Shown here in pieces: positions 7,372-15,748 of a stretch of 35,065 nucleotides of DNA. The stretch comes from a virus, in IMG/VR virus record IMGVR_UViG_3300005537_000643, positions 1-35,065 of that record; one strand, 5' to 3'. A program made the translations under genes and the position numbers. Positions within the stretch are counted from its first letter, which is position 1. Every line of letters begins with the position of its first letter. The notes beneath the pieces are model-generated. The model ran no database searches. It saw only the letters and a list, made by a program, of their open reading frames with translations, and was not told the DNA's origin.

Positions 7372-8660
7372 GCGGACCTCGTCGCTCCCCCGAGCGCCGG
7401 GATGACGAGCACCTGCCCGCGCGGGAAGGTCGCCTGGTACCACGGCAGCCTGTTGGCCTTGAGGATGTCGACGCCGTGGTCGGGCGTCCGGTAGAAGCGC
7501 TGCGAGATGCGCTGCGGGGTGTCGCCGTCCTTGGTGACGTACATGGCGACGACGTCGTTGACCGTGGCGTTGCTCGTCGACTGCGGGCTGGTCTGCCCGG
7601 AGAGGCCGGGCGGGAAGAGCTTCTTGCGCAGGGCCGCGTCGATGGCCTGCGCGTTGGCCGCGATCTGCTGCGCGCTCTCCGCCGTGCGCCCGAAGTAGTT
7701 CGCCGCTCGCAGCATGTCGGTCACGCTCGCCTTGAGCGCGAGGGTCTCGGGGGGCGTGCGCGAGAGCTGGTCGACGTACGTGTTGACCAGGCCGACGGCG
7801 TTGCGCGCGAAGTCGACGGCGTTCGCCGCGATGGCCTCGGGCTCGGTGACGACGCCCGTGGCGATGTCGGCGACGCGCTGCACGCTCGTGGCGATGCGCT
7901 GCAGCGAGCGGGTGAGCGACTTGAACGCGACGAACGGCGCGTTCGCGAGCGCCTCCAGTTGCCCGAGGGTGAGCGCCGAGGCGGAGAGGCGCGCGAGCGT
8001 GTTCGAGCTGAGGAAGCTCGGGCTGTTCGCCAGGGAGACGAGGTTGGTGACGGCGACGTTGAGCGCGGCGGCCGCCGCGACCAGGCTGTCGTCGCGCACG
8101 GCCGCCGCCTTCTGGGTGCGCGCGCCGCGCCCGACCCAGTGCCACTCGACCTCCCACTCGATGTCCTGCAGGCGCGTGACCTTGACGTTGAGCTTCTTCG
8201 CCCGGCCCTCGCGCACGACCTTGCCGCGCTTGTCGCTCGAGGAGCCGTCGACCGCCCAGGTGACGCGCAGGCGCTGGCCTCCGCGCACGATCGACTCGAA
8301 CGCGAGCCAGAGCTGGTAGGGGTCGACGATGGTGGAGGGCGTCCCCGTCTCGTCGGTGAACGTGGCCGGGGTGCGCCCGAGCATGGGGCGGCGCCACTCG
8401 CCGGTCCACGAGGAGGGGAGCTCCTTGGGGACGAGGATCTGCTGGGTGCCCTCGTCGCCGTTGCCGGGGTACCAGGTCGTGTCGAGCGCGTTCTCCACGC
8501 CCCAGTTCGCGCCCTGCAGGGGCAGCCCGCCGCCCTGCAGCAGCAGGGACCGCGCGACCGAGCCGCTCGCCGCGTCCAGCTCCTCGATGGTGAGGGTGCT
8601 GGAGTAGGACCCCGACGCCGTCGCGGGGGTCGGGGTCAGGGACGAGAACGCGGACGGCAT
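7368..8660 (-). CDS. Baseplate protein with C-terminal LysM domain
   Basis: A 430-aa protein with a strong GGAGGAGG ribosome binding site before ATG 8660. Residues about 1-165 form a beta-rich domain (WGVENALDTTWYPGNGDEG; QRLRVTWAVDG; DIEWEVEWHWVGRG). Residues 175-350 are alpha-helical and alanine-rich, probably coiled coil. Residues about 373-425 form a LysM-like fold (MYVTKDGDTPQRISQRFYRT, ILKANRLPW, FPRGQVLVIPAL). Tail LysM proteins (P2 gpX, T4 gp53 and relatives) lie at the same position between tape measure and hub and link tail tube to baseplate. A copy of the 22-bp palindrome ends 29 bases upstream of its start codon. Confidence 0.7.
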   Translation of the reverse strand: MPSAFSSLTPTPATASGSYSSTLTIEELDAASGSVARSLLLQGGGLPLQGANWGVENALDTTWYPGNGDEGTQQILVPKELPSSWTGEWRRPMLGRTPATFTDETGTPSTIVDPYQLWLAFESIVRGGQRLRVTWAVDGSSSDKRGKVVREGRAKKLNVKVTRLQDIEWEVEWHWVGRGARTQKAAAVRDDSLVAAAAALNVAVTNLVSLANSPSFLSSNTLARLSASALTLGQLEALANAPFVAFKSLTRSLQRIATSVQRVADIATGVVTEPEAIAANAVDFARNAVGLVNTYVDQLSRTPPETLALKASVTDMLRAANYFGRTAESAQQIAANAQAIDAALRKKLFPPGLSGQTSPQSTSNATVNDVVAMYVTKDGDTPQRISQRFYRTPDHGVDILKANRLPWYQATFPRGQVLVIPALGGATRSA

Positions 8661-8688
8661 GCGCTAGGCCTCCTCCAAGGCGGCGGGG

Positions 8689-8710
8689 CGCCGCACACCG
8701 GTTTACGGCG
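8689..8710. repeat. Dispersed 22-bp palindrome, copy a
   Basis: Reads as the consensus (CGCCG, CAGACCGGTTTA, CGGCG) with a single change: the G at position 8 is C. The site is intergenic, between the 61-aa gene and the LysM gene, 29 bases before the latter's start codon. Confidence 0.85.
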
Positions 8711-8729
8711 GGCGAGCGCCCGCGGCGCG

Positions 8730-8915
8730 CTAGGCCCCCCGCTTCTTCATCCAGGCCTGCAGCCCGGACGCGGCCGAGCTGCCGCCGCTGCTGCCGCCGC
8801 TGGCGCCCGAGGACGCCATCTCCGACGACGCGCCTTCGCTCTCGCCGGTCTCTCCGCGGTCCGCGCTCTCCGGGGTCGAGGTGGCGCTGTCGTCGACGGG
8901 CTTCTTCGTGGCCAT
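8730..8915 (-). CDS. Small Ser/Gly/Ala-rich protein (61 aa)
   Basis: ATG at 8915 has GAGGAG ten bases upstream. The protein has a lysine-containing start (MATKKPVDD), a low-complexity Ser/Glu/Gly middle (SSGASGGSSGGSSAASG) and a basic end (LQAWMKKRGA). It looks disordered, with a possible short terminal helix. It sits just after the tape measure. Small proteins at this place are common in phage tails but the family was not recognised. A TTAGACA element lies upstream at about 8941-8947 and may be a promoter, but it does not fully match the TAGNNT pattern. Confidence 0.6.
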   Translation of the reverse strand: MATKKPVDDSATSTPESADRGETGESEGASSEMASSGASGGSSGGSSAASGLQAWMKKRGA

Positions 8916-8972
8916 GGCTTTCGATCTCCTCTCCACGTGTCTAACAGACTCGCGCGGGCGGTCCAAGTGGGG

Positions 8973-10826
8973 CTACAGGCCGAAGGGAGTCGAGTTGCGC
9001 GCCTGCCGCCGGTTCATCGCCTGGTTCACGAGGTCCTTGCGGAAGACGACCATCACGCGGTCGGGGTCGGCCTCGCGGAAGTCCTGCTTGATGTTGAAGG
9101 TCTGCCCCCCGAACATGTTGACGCTCGGGCCCTGGCCCTTGATGTCGCTGGGGGTCAGGCCCTTCGCCATCGTCTTGAGCTTCTCCGCGAGCTCGGGCGA
9201 CTTCTCGTCGAGCATCTTGAGGAACTCGCCGAAGCCGCCCTCGACCTTGATCGACCCCTCGACGAGGGCCTGCTGCATCGCGCTCGAGCCCTGCAACAGC
9301 GAGATCGCGTACATGAGCGAGCCCTCGTTGTGGCTCTGGATCGCGCGGTTCAGGTAGCCGGTGAAGTTGGACGTGTCGCCCTGGTCGGCGGCCGCCTTCG
9401 CCTCGGCCGCCTGGCGCTCGAACTCCGCGTGCCACTCCTGCATCGACTTGATCGTCCGCTCGATCGACTCGGGGGTCGCCTCCGCCTCGGTCGCCAGCTT
9501 GCGGAACTTCTCGACGGCCTGCGAGAACGCCTCCTCGCCCTCGCCCGTCACGCCGCGCGCCGCGGTGCGCGCCTGCTCCTCCGCCGCGCTCACCCCGGCG
9601 CGCTGGCGCGAAGTATCGAGGATGGGCGTCAGGAACTCGTAGACCGAGCGCATCGTCTTGGCGACCGTCTCGGTCGCCTGCACGAGCCACTTCGCCGCAC
9701 CGATGATGTCGGACGCGACCTCCTTGAAGGTGTGCGCGATGACGTCCTTGTGGCTGAGGATGAACTCCCACGCCTCGTGCAGGGGCCGGCTCGCCGCCTC
9801 GGCCACCTCCTTCACCGTGTCCCAGTTCTCGTGGAACGCGTCGTAGACGTTCGACGCGACCGAGGACACGACGTCGATGGCCTCGCCGAAGCCGGTGCCG
9901 ATCTGCTCGCCGATGCGCTTGATGTCCTCCGAGTGCGACGCGAGGAAGTCGCGCACCTTGATGAGCGGGGGCATCAGGTGCGCGAGCATCGGCGTGCCGA
10001 CCGACTCGAGGAACGACTCGCGGATGGTGCCGAGGCTCTTGTTGATCTCGCCGAGGCTCGGGGTCATCGCGGCGGCCCCGCCCTTCTGCATGATCTGGTA
10101 CTGCCGCTCGATGGCCGCGCGCGCGGCCTCCATCTGCTTCTCGGGCGTCATCTTCTGGAGCTGCGCGGCGACCGCGTGCGCGTTGCCGTGCAGGGTCCCC
10201 GTCGCCGCGATGAGCTGCACGATGGGGTTGCGGGCGCGGATGACGCCCAGCTCGATCATCGAGAAGCCCTCGGCGATGCCGCGCGTGCCCGCGGGCACGA
10301 TCTTGCCGACGGTCGCCATCTGCTCGGTGAGCTCGCGCGCCTTGTTCGCCGAGACCCCTCCGCGCTCGATGATCGACTCGTACATGTCGGTCACCTCCTT
10401 CATCGTGAGGCCCGCCTGGATGGCCGTCTTCTCCAGCTCCTCGCGCGTGTTCATCGCAAACGCGCCGATCTCGGCCGACCCGTGCTGCCCCCGATCCATG
10501 AAGGTCAGCAGGCCGCTCATCGCGCGGACCTGCAGGTTCATCTCGTCGGCCGCCTCCATGGCCGCCTCGCCGAACTTCACCGCCATCTCGAACGCCTGCT
10601 CGAAGCCCTCGGCGATGAGGTGCGCGCCCTTCTCGACGAGGTGCGCGTGGATGTTGCCCTTGGCGACGGCGCCTGCCAGCCCCTCGGCGCTGTCCTTCGC
10701 CTTCTCGGTCGCGCCGTGCGTCCCGTGCATCGCCTCCTTCATCTGGGTGACGGTGCTCGCCGCACTGTCGTCGATGACCAGGCGGATCTTGACGTCGGCG
10801 TTTCCGGCGGTCCCTTCCTCGGGCAT
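8973..10826 (-). CDS. Tape measure protein
   Basis: A 617-aa, mostly alpha-helical protein with heptad-like and Ala/Glu/Lys-rich stretches (residues 25-110, 145-260, 310-410, 450-520) and hydrophobic helices, as expected of a tape measure, which sets tail length and is held inside the tube. It lies directly after the chaperone pair with its likely frameshift, the standard order. At roughly 0.15 nm per residue it would give a tail near 90 nm (a family rule, not measured here). The ATG at 10826 has no Shine-Dalgarno sequence; instead TAGGAT lies seven bases before it, suggesting a leaderless transcript. Confidence 0.8.
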   Translation of the reverse strand: MPEEGTAGNADVKIRLVIDDSAASTVTQMKEAMHGTHGATEKAKDSAEGLAGAVAKGNIHAHLVEKGAHLIAEGFEQAFEMAVKFGEAAMEAADEMNLQVRAMSGLLTFMDRGQHGSAEIGAFAMNTREELEKTAIQAGLTMKEVTDMYESIIERGGVSANKARELTEQMATVGKIVPAGTRGIAEGFSMIELGVIRARNPIVQLIAATGTLHGNAHAVAAQLQKMTPEKQMEAARAAIERQYQIMQKGGAAAMTPSLGEINKSLGTIRESFLESVGTPMLAHLMPPLIKVRDFLASHSEDIKRIGEQIGTGFGEAIDVVSSVASNVYDAFHENWDTVKEVAEAASRPLHEAWEFILSHKDVIAHTFKEVASDIIGAAKWLVQATETVAKTMRSVYEFLTPILDTSRQRAGVSAAEEQARTAARGVTGEGEEAFSQAVEKFRKLATEAEATPESIERTIKSMQEWHAEFERQAAEAKAAADQGDTSNFTGYLNRAIQSHNEGSLMYAISLLQGSSAMQQALVEGSIKVEGGFGEFLKMLDEKSPELAEKLKTMAKGLTPSDIKGQGPSVNMFGGQTFNIKQDFREADPDRVMVVFRKDLVNQAMNRRQARNSTPFGL

Positions 10827-10833
10827 GGCTCAC

Positions 10834-10839
10834 ATCCTA
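10834..10839 (-). promoter_or_regulatory. Predicted -10 element (leaderless), tape measure gene
   Basis: On the minus strand TAGGAT is followed by seven bases (GTGAGCC) and the ATG. This spacing places the transcription start at the start codon. No recognisable -35 box was seen. Confidence 0.5.
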
Positions 10840-10846
10840 GCGCGTC

Positions 10847-11760
10847 TCAGCGGTCGACCGCGGAGGTCGTCGCGCTCTCGTCGTCGAGCACGCCCTGGAC
10901 CGCCTCGGTGAGCTCGCGCAGGCGGTGCACGTCGACCTCGTCCCACCCGAGCAGGTCGCCCGGGCTGCCGACGCGCGCGTGGCGGGCGACCGACACGATC
11001 TGGCGGTCGCGGTTGTAGCGGACGTCGCGCGGGTCGAGGTCGAACAGGTGCTGCCAGAGGGCGTCGACCACGCTGTCGGTGTGCGAGACGACCAGTTTCG
11101 AGAGTCCCAGTGCTTCGACGTCTGGGTCGGGGGTCTCCCAGAGGAGCCTCAGCCGCTCACCACTCGAGCGACGACGAAGCACTTCAGAAAAAACTCGGCG
11201 AGCTGCTCGGCGTTGAGCGCGTGGCTCTTGCTGTACCAGTTGATGATCATCTGCCGGCACTTCGCGCCGATCTCGTCCCAGAAGTGCGGGACGTAGAAGT
11301 AGTTCCCCGGCTCCTTGCGGAAGAGGGTCATCGTCCAGTCGGCGCGCTTGCCGTCCGCGGCGCGGATGCTCTGCATCGCCAGCTCCGCGAGCGTGCGCGT
11401 CGCCTTGCCCATCGTGCGGTCGAGCGCGAGCTTCTCGTCGCCGACGTTGAGGGGCCATAGCAGGCAGTGGCGGTCGCCCTTCTCCGGGCGGTCGGTCCAC
11501 TCGGCCCGGAAGCGCATGAAGCAGAGCTCCTTGTTGGGCAGGTGCAGGCCCGAGGGCGCCACGAACCAGTCGGGAACCTGGACCTCGGTGAGGGCCGCCT
11601 GCGGGTTCTCCGCCGCCTCCTCCAGGGGGTGCGGCTTGCGCTCCTCCTCCCCGGGCTCGCCGCCGAGCATGCGCCTCTCGGCCTCGCTCGCGCTCACCTC
11701 CTCGAACGCGTCGTCGAACGTCTTCGCCTTCGGCTTGGGGCCGGGCGCCTGCTGCGTCAT
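10847..11760 (-). CDS. Tail assembly chaperone, frameshifted long form (G-T type, 304 aa)
   Basis: A -1 shift inside the shorter chaperone gene at 11188-11194 would continue translation in a second open frame to the stop at 10847, giving a 304-aa fusion. The extension (SEVLRRRSSGERLRLLWETP then LVVSHTDSVVDALWQHLFDL and LGWDEVDVHRLRELTEAVQG) reads as a plausible folded protein, and it has no obvious own start with a ribosome binding site. It lies between the chaperone and the tape measure, exactly where lambda-type gpG-T fusions and their functional equivalents occur. In that family both forms bind the tape measure during tail assembly. The shift itself is inferred. Confidence 0.65.
11149..11760 (-). 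CDS. Tail assembly chaperone, short form (G type, 203 aa)
   Basis: ATG at 11760 has AAGGAGGAG close upstream. The N-terminal 60 residues are polar and probably disordered (PKPKAKTFDDAFEEVSASEA). The rest is folded: VPDWFVAPSGLHLPNKELCF, MRFRAEWTDRPEKGD, LALDRTMGKATRTLAELAMQ and a helical end NWYSKSHALNAEQLAEFFLKC. Codons 190-191 are TTT TTT, in a genome where Phe is nearly always TTC, which marks the slip site for the long form. The gene lies between tube and tape measure, the normal site of tail chaperones. Sequence identity to a known chaperone family was not established. Confidence 0.65.
   Translation of the reverse strand: MTQQAPGPKPKAKTFDDAFEEVSASEAERRMLGGEPGEEERKPHPLEEAAENPQAALTEVQVPDWFVAPSGLHLPNKELCFMRFRAEWTDRPEKGDRHCLLWPLNVGDEKLALDRTMGKATRTLAELAMQSIRAADGKRADWTMTLFRKEPGNYFYVPHFWDEIGAKCRQMIINWYSKSHALNAEQLAEFFLKCFVVARVVSG
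11188..11194 (-). other. Putative -1 ribosomal slippery site
   Basis: The minus strand reads GAG TTT TTT CTG in the frame of the short chaperone. Pairing G_TTT_TTT allows both Phe tRNAs to move back one base with little loss of pairing, into the downstream frame. The run of six T is unusual in DNA this GC-rich. It is not a perfect X_XXY_YYZ heptamer, so efficiency is uncertain; slippage during transcription is an alternative. Confidence 0.55.
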
Positions 11761-11810
11761 GGGTCTCCTCCTTCAAGCTCGCGCGGGGTCGGCTCCCCGC
11801 GCTCGCGGCT

Positions 11811-12248
11811 TCAGCTCAGCGTGTCGACGGGCTCCCCGACGGCCCCGGTGAACTTGTTGGTCTTGTAGTCGCCGCGCGACCCGACCTTGTCGCCGATGGG
11901 CCCGAAGTGGCAGTCGGGCAGCAGGCGCGTCGGCGTGTCCCCGTTGGGGTACGAGAACACGGCGGTGATGTTGAAGATCGTGTCGGGGGTCTTGCGCTGT
12001 GCGCGGTCGCGGATGGCCTGCGTGAAGGCGAGGTAGTCCTGCGAGTGGGTGTGAATCTCGAAGTCGAACTTCGTCCCCTTGAAGACCTCGTCGTAGCGGT
12101 CCGAGGGCTCGCCGAGGTAGCCCTTCTGGATCAGCTCGATGTCGTCCTCCATGTTGAAGTTCTGGATGTCGGTGAGCGTGTCCTCGAGCGACCCGTCGCG
12201 CACGATGACGATCTGGACCTCCTGGCCCTTGATCCTCTGAGCGGGCAT
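11811..12248 (-). CDS. Tail tube protein
   Basis: A 145-aa protein with GAGGAG eight bases before ATG 12248. It is beta-rich with short strands (EVQIVIVRDGSLEDTL, NFNMEDDIELIQKGYLGE, GTKFDFEIHTHS, IFNITAVFSYPNGD, THRLLP-type and FGPIGDKVGSRGDYKTNKF), typical of the 140-170 aa tube proteins of contractile phages that stack as hexamers. It follows the sheath gene directly, the conserved sheath-tube order. There is no clear alternative for a protein of this size and place. Confidence 0.75.
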   Translation of the reverse strand: MPAQRIKGQEVQIVIVRDGSLEDTLTDIQNFNMEDDIELIQKGYLGEPSDRYDEVFKGTKFDFEIHTHSQDYLAFTQAIRDRAQRKTPDTIFNITAVFSYPNGDTPTRLLPDCHFGPIGDKVGSRGDYKTNKFTGAVGEPVDTLS

Positions 12249-12281
12249 TGCGTCTTCTCCTCAGGCTCCGGTGGGGGCGTC

Positions 12282-14891
12282 TTACGCGGCGTTCGCGAGC
12301 TCGACGACGTTGGTGACGGTGGGACCGATGGTCGTCGCGAGCACGATGCTGTCGAGCGACGAGAGCGTCCTCACCGCGATGACGACGCGGTAGAGGCCCT
12401 GGCCCAGCGTGGTCGCGCTGTTCTGCTTGTCGCTGAGCGCGTAGGAGTCGATGCGCTGGTTGTTCGGGTTGTCCTTGCCGAGCAGGCCGTCGAGGAACTG
12501 CCGGATCTCCGAGACCAGGGCCTTGCGCCGCGCGACGGTCGCGAGCTTCTTGCCGAAGGTCTTCGCGCGCAGCGCGAGCGAGTCCTGGATGTAGTCGGCC
12601 ATGCGCCGGCGCGCGATGGTGACCAGGCCGGGGTTCACGTTCGGGTCGACGCTCGTGACGCCCGACTGGAAGATGGCCGTCCCGTCGTCCATTCGCAGCG
12701 CCGCGATGCCCGCGGCCTTGAACAGCTCGTAGTCGGCGATCGTGAAGTTCTGGACGTTCGCGCCCGACTCCAGCCCGTTGATCGCGCCCGCGAACGGGGT
12801 CTCCTGGCCCGGGTTCTCCTCGGGCGGGAGCTGGCTCATGAAGCTCGCCAGGAGAGAGTCGCTCCCCACGTCGACCGCGCCGTCGGGAGTGAAGCCGGCG
12901 CCGCCCGCGCTGCCCACGCTCGCGATGATGGGCACCGTGACGTTGCTGCCGATGTAGCAGTAGATGACCCGGTCGCTGCGGTACGCGCCCACGCCCGGCT
13001 CGGCGGTCGTCGAGAGGGCGACGCTCTCGGGGGTGTTGAGCGGCGGGCGGATGCACGCGACGCGACCGAACAGGCCGTTGCTCGACGCGGAGAGGGCCGT
13101 CGCGCGGAGGTTCTTGCGCACCGAGTTGCTCTGGCGCGCGGAGAACATGATGTTGGTCTGCTTCGCGACCGTGCTCGGGTTGAGCGTCGCGGTCATCGCG
13201 CTCTGGTAGGCGACGTCGAGCTGCGTCTCGGTGAGCGCCGCGGAGATGGGCGTCAGGTTGACGACCGAGAACGCGCCGAGGTCGGGCGGGTTGGTCACCT
13301 GCGTGACCGCGCCCGCGATCGCGCTGACGCCCGTGCCGTCGTCGAGCGCGGGGCGGACCTTCACGCTGTAGGGGCCCGCGAGCGGCTGCAGGACGCCGCC
13401 CTGCGCGATGCTGGGCGCGCCCGTGAAGACGGCCGGGCCGACGAAGTCGATGTCCTGCATCGTCACGTAGGCCTGCCCGTTGGGCACCTGGACGACCGTG
13501 CCCGCGGGGATGCTGCCCCGGGCGGTCGCAGTGCCGAACACCGTGCCGACGGTGAGGCCGAGGGCCGTGAGGATGGCGGGGCCGCCGATGCCGCCCGAGG
13601 CAGAGACGACCGAGACCGAGTCGGTCGGCCCGGTGCCGAGGCCCTGGATGTAGAAGCGCGTCGCGCCGTCCGCGACGGCCGGGGCGCCCTGACCCGCGGC
13701 GGTGAACGCGGCGTTGATCTTCGTGAGGACGTTCGCGAGCGTCGTGTCGGTGTTCGCGAACGTCGTCGTGACCTGCGGCTTGCTGCCGATCTGCAGGACA
13801 AGCGTCTCGCCGCCCGACGGTGCCCAGGGGTAGGTGCCCGGGCCCGAGATGAGGATCGCTTGGCCGTTGCTCGTGGCGAGCGCGCCCGGCGCGAACCCGA
13901 GGTTCGCCGCCGTCGTGCCGCTGCCGACCGCGAGGAACCCGCTCGCGCCCGTGTTCGAGAGGCGCAGGCGGCCCGCGGAGTCGACCTCCACCTTGCTGTT
14001 GCTGACGGCCGCCTGGACGATCGTCGCGACCTCGGTGGGCGCCACGGCCGCGATGTTCTGCACGTTGCCGCCGCCCAGGGTCGTCGCCGCCGTCAGGCCG
14101 AGGGTCGTGAGCACGCCCGCGCTCCCGCTGACCACGCGCACCTGCCCCGCGAGGCCCGCCACCAGGCCCGTGAGGCTGATGACGGTGCCCGACACCGAGG
14201 CCGCCATCGGGAAGCCGGCGTACTGGTTGATCCGTGCGATGACCTGCGCCTGGCTCTGGTCGGCGGCGAGGAAGGTCACCGTGAAGTTGGGCTGGCCGTC
14301 GACGCCGAGGACGAGCGTCTGGCCGCCCGTGAAGGTCGTGGGGTAGGTGCCCGCGCCCGAGTTGACGCTCGCCGCGGTGCCGGTGAAGGTCGCGCTCTGC
14401 GGCCCGCTGCCCGAGTCGACCTGCAGCACCTGCCCGCTCGCGAGCGCGTAGCGGAAGCTCGCGAGCCCGGTGAGAAAGGCGAGGCGCGTGAACTGCACGG
14501 CCCCGACGCTCGTGTCGACGCGGCAGATGAAGAGGCGCGCGTACTGCTTGCCCTGGAGCTGGACGAAGCCGTTGCCGTTCCAGAACTCGGGGAAGAGCGC
14601 CCCGTCGGCGCTGCGCTGGCGCGCGCACGGGTTGTTCGCGGGGACCGACCCATACTGGAAACCGAGCGTCCCGAAGGTCGTCGCGAGGTCGGTCGCGCTC
14701 GTGACCTCGAAGACGCCGCCCGACTGGGTGGAGAACGGCCCGTTCTCGAACTCGCCGACGATCAACGTCGCCCCCGTGCCGATGCCCTTGATCGGCGACG
14801 GCGGCTCCAGGTCGAGGATGTTGACGCTCTCGATGTTGAGCAGCACGTCCGTGCCAGGGTCGAACGTGAAGCGGCGGATGAAGACCGACAT
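12282..14891 (-). CDS. Contractile tail sheath protein with large insertions
   Basis: An 869-aa protein, longer than most phage sheaths (about 390-660 aa). The N-terminal 150 residues contain GIGTGATLIVGEFENGPF and FEVTSATDLATTFG, typical of sheath domain I. The C-terminal domain has YELFKAAGIAALRMDDGTAIF, TIARRRMADYIQDSLALRAK and a helical region ending in VRTLSSLDSIVLATTIG, as in other sheaths. Residues about 151-450 are an insertion with two similar blocks (GTYPTTFTGGQTLVLGVDG at about 181 and GTYPWAPSGGETLVLQIGS at about 352), each followed by a short helix (ARINQY/TKINAAF) and VVSxSxG...LTxLGLT. GAGGAG precedes ATG 14891. Confidence 0.85.
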   Translation of the reverse strand: MSVFIRRFTFDPGTDVLLNIESVNILDLEPPSPIKGIGTGATLIVGEFENGPFSTQSGGVFEVTSATDLATTFGTLGFQYGSVPANNPCARQRSADGALFPEFWNGNGFVQLQGKQYARLFICRVDTSVGAVQFTRLAFLTGLASFRYALASGQVLQVDSGSGPQSATFTGTAASVNSGAGTYPTTFTGGQTLVLGVDGQPNFTVTFLAADQSQAQVIARINQYAGFPMAASVSGTVISLTGLVAGLAGQVRVVSGSAGVLTTLGLTAATTLGGGNVQNIAAVAPTEVATIVQAAVSNSKVEVDSAGRLRLSNTGASGFLAVGSGTTAANLGFAPGALATSNGQAILISGPGTYPWAPSGGETLVLQIGSKPQVTTTFANTDTTLANVLTKINAAFTAAGQGAPAVADGATRFYIQGLGTGPTDSVSVVSASGGIGGPAILTALGLTVGTVFGTATARGSIPAGTVVQVPNGQAYVTMQDIDFVGPAVFTGAPSIAQGGVLQPLAGPYSVKVRPALDDGTGVSAIAGAVTQVTNPPDLGAFSVVNLTPISAALTETQLDVAYQSAMTATLNPSTVAKQTNIMFSARQSNSVRKNLRATALSASSNGLFGRVACIRPPLNTPESVALSTTAEPGVGAYRSDRVIYCYIGSNVTVPIIASVGSAGGAGFTPDGAVDVGSDSLLASFMSQLPPEENPGQETPFAGAINGLESGANVQNFTIADYELFKAAGIAALRMDDGTAIFQSGVTSVDPNVNPGLVTIARRRMADYIQDSLALRAKTFGKKLATVARRKALVSEIRQFLDGLLGKDNPNNQRIDSYALSDKQNSATTLGQGLYRVVIAVRTLSSLDSIVLATTIGPTVTNVVELANAA

Positions 14892-14931
14892 GGGCAGCGC
14901 TCCTCGGTGGGTGCGGGGGTCCTTGGGTCGG

Positions 14932-14937
14932 AGACTA
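14932..14937 (-). promoter_or_regulatory. Predicted -10 element upstream of sheath gene
   Basis: TAGTCT on the minus strand, about 41 bases before the sheath ATG, in an intergenic region. The expected transcript would have a leader of roughly 33 bases with GAGGAG as its ribosome binding site. The 22-bp palindrome copy b lies 27-48 bases further upstream. Confidence 0.4.
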
Positions 14938-14963
14938 CGCGAGGCGCGCGCGGATCGCTAGGA

Positions 14964-14985
14964 CGCCGCAGACCGGTTTACGGTC
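14964..14985. repeat. Dispersed 22-bp palindrome, copy b
   Basis: Matches the consensus in 20 of 22 positions, with the last two bases TC instead of CG. It contains the TAA stop codon of the gene at 14978-15748 (bases 15-17 of the palindrome) and lies upstream of the sheath promoter candidate. Confidence 0.85.
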
Positions 14986-15748
14986 CGCCGAAGCCCTGGG
15001 TGCTCCCCGGCCCGCTCTGCGCGGTGGGGTCGTTCGTCAGGTCGACGGCCACGCCCGTGTCCTCGTCGACGTCGACGTTACTGCGCACGAGCGGGGAGAA
15101 CGGCGCGTAGCGCACGAGCGCGACGATGTTGAAGCGCATCTCGAGCTCGATCTGCGCGCGGCGCCGGTTACGCGCGGCGTCCGGCTCGTCGAAGAGGGCG
15201 CGGTTCCAGAGCGTGAAGCACACCAGCTCGTTGAAGTAGTCGGGCATCTTGAAGCGCACGCCGCTCATCTGCTCGGTCGGCGAGAAGGCGGTCTCCAGCG
15301 CCGCGACGATCGACCGGCGCTCGGCGCGCTTGCTCGCGCGCACCTCGAGCTTGATGTGCTCGTTGTACTCGGCCTGCCACTGCAGCACCGTGCCCTGGCC
15401 GTACTTGTCGCGCGTCGACTCCTCGACGTACGCGGTCAGGCCGATGACGTCGTAGCTCGCGGTGTTCGACAGCACCGTGATGCTCGGGAAGAGCTGGTCC
15501 TGCTCGTAGTCGGGCCACTCGATGAAGAAGCGGTCGGGCGTGATGCGGAAGGGTCGCGGCGGCCGGCCCTCGCCCATGGGCAGGAAGAAGACGAGCGCGC
15601 ACACGTACTGCTGCAGGATGCGCAGGGCGACGGTGCGCCCGTCGACCGCGAGCGGCGGGGGCGCCGGGCGCGGCGGGTAGAGGCGCCCGAAGGGTGTGCC
15701 GAACAGGATGCTGGCCAGGTTCTGCGGGAGGTCCGCCACGGTCGTCAC
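14978..15748 (-). CDS. Putative tail terminator/neck protein
   Basis: A 256-aa protein with GTG start at 15748, overlapping the preceding stop as GTGA. The N-terminal half has ASILFGTPFGRLYPPRP, VALRILQQYVCALVFFLPMG and RFFIEWPDYEQDQLFPSITV; the middle has LQWQAEYNEHIKLEVRASKR, AERRSIVAALETAFSPTEQ and FNELVCFTLWNRALFDEPD. The alpha/beta layout and position immediately before the sheath fit a tail terminator, which caps the tail and joins it to the head. The ending is acidic and disordered (DVDEDTGVAVDL onward). The stop codon TAA lies within palindrome copy b. The family was not identified, so the role is inference from position. Confidence 0.5.
   Translation of the reverse strand: MTTVADLPQNLASILFGTPFGRLYPPRPAPPPLAVDGRTVALRILQQYVCALVFFLPMGEGRPPRPFRITPDRFFIEWPDYEQDQLFPSITVLSNTASYDVIGLTAYVEESTRDKYGQGTVLQWQAEYNEHIKLEVRASKRAERRSIVAALETAFSPTEQMSGVRFKMPDYFNELVCFTLWNRALFDEPDAARNRRRAQIELEMRFNIVALVRYAPFSPLVRSNVDVDEDTGVAVDLTNDPTAQSGPGSTQGFGGP

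Noticed and set aside
7371-8409. Upstream extension of the hub gene frame
   Set aside because: The residues before GTG 7371 are Arg/Pro/Ala-rich, antisense-like text that overlaps the LysM gene; the GTGA overlap at 7371 gives a better start.
7476-11018. A 1180-codon open stretch on the + strand
   Set aside because: It runs antisense to the LysM and tape measure genes, is full of Arg/Gly/Leu low-complexity text and overlaps proteins with clear domain patterns. It is a by-product of high GC.
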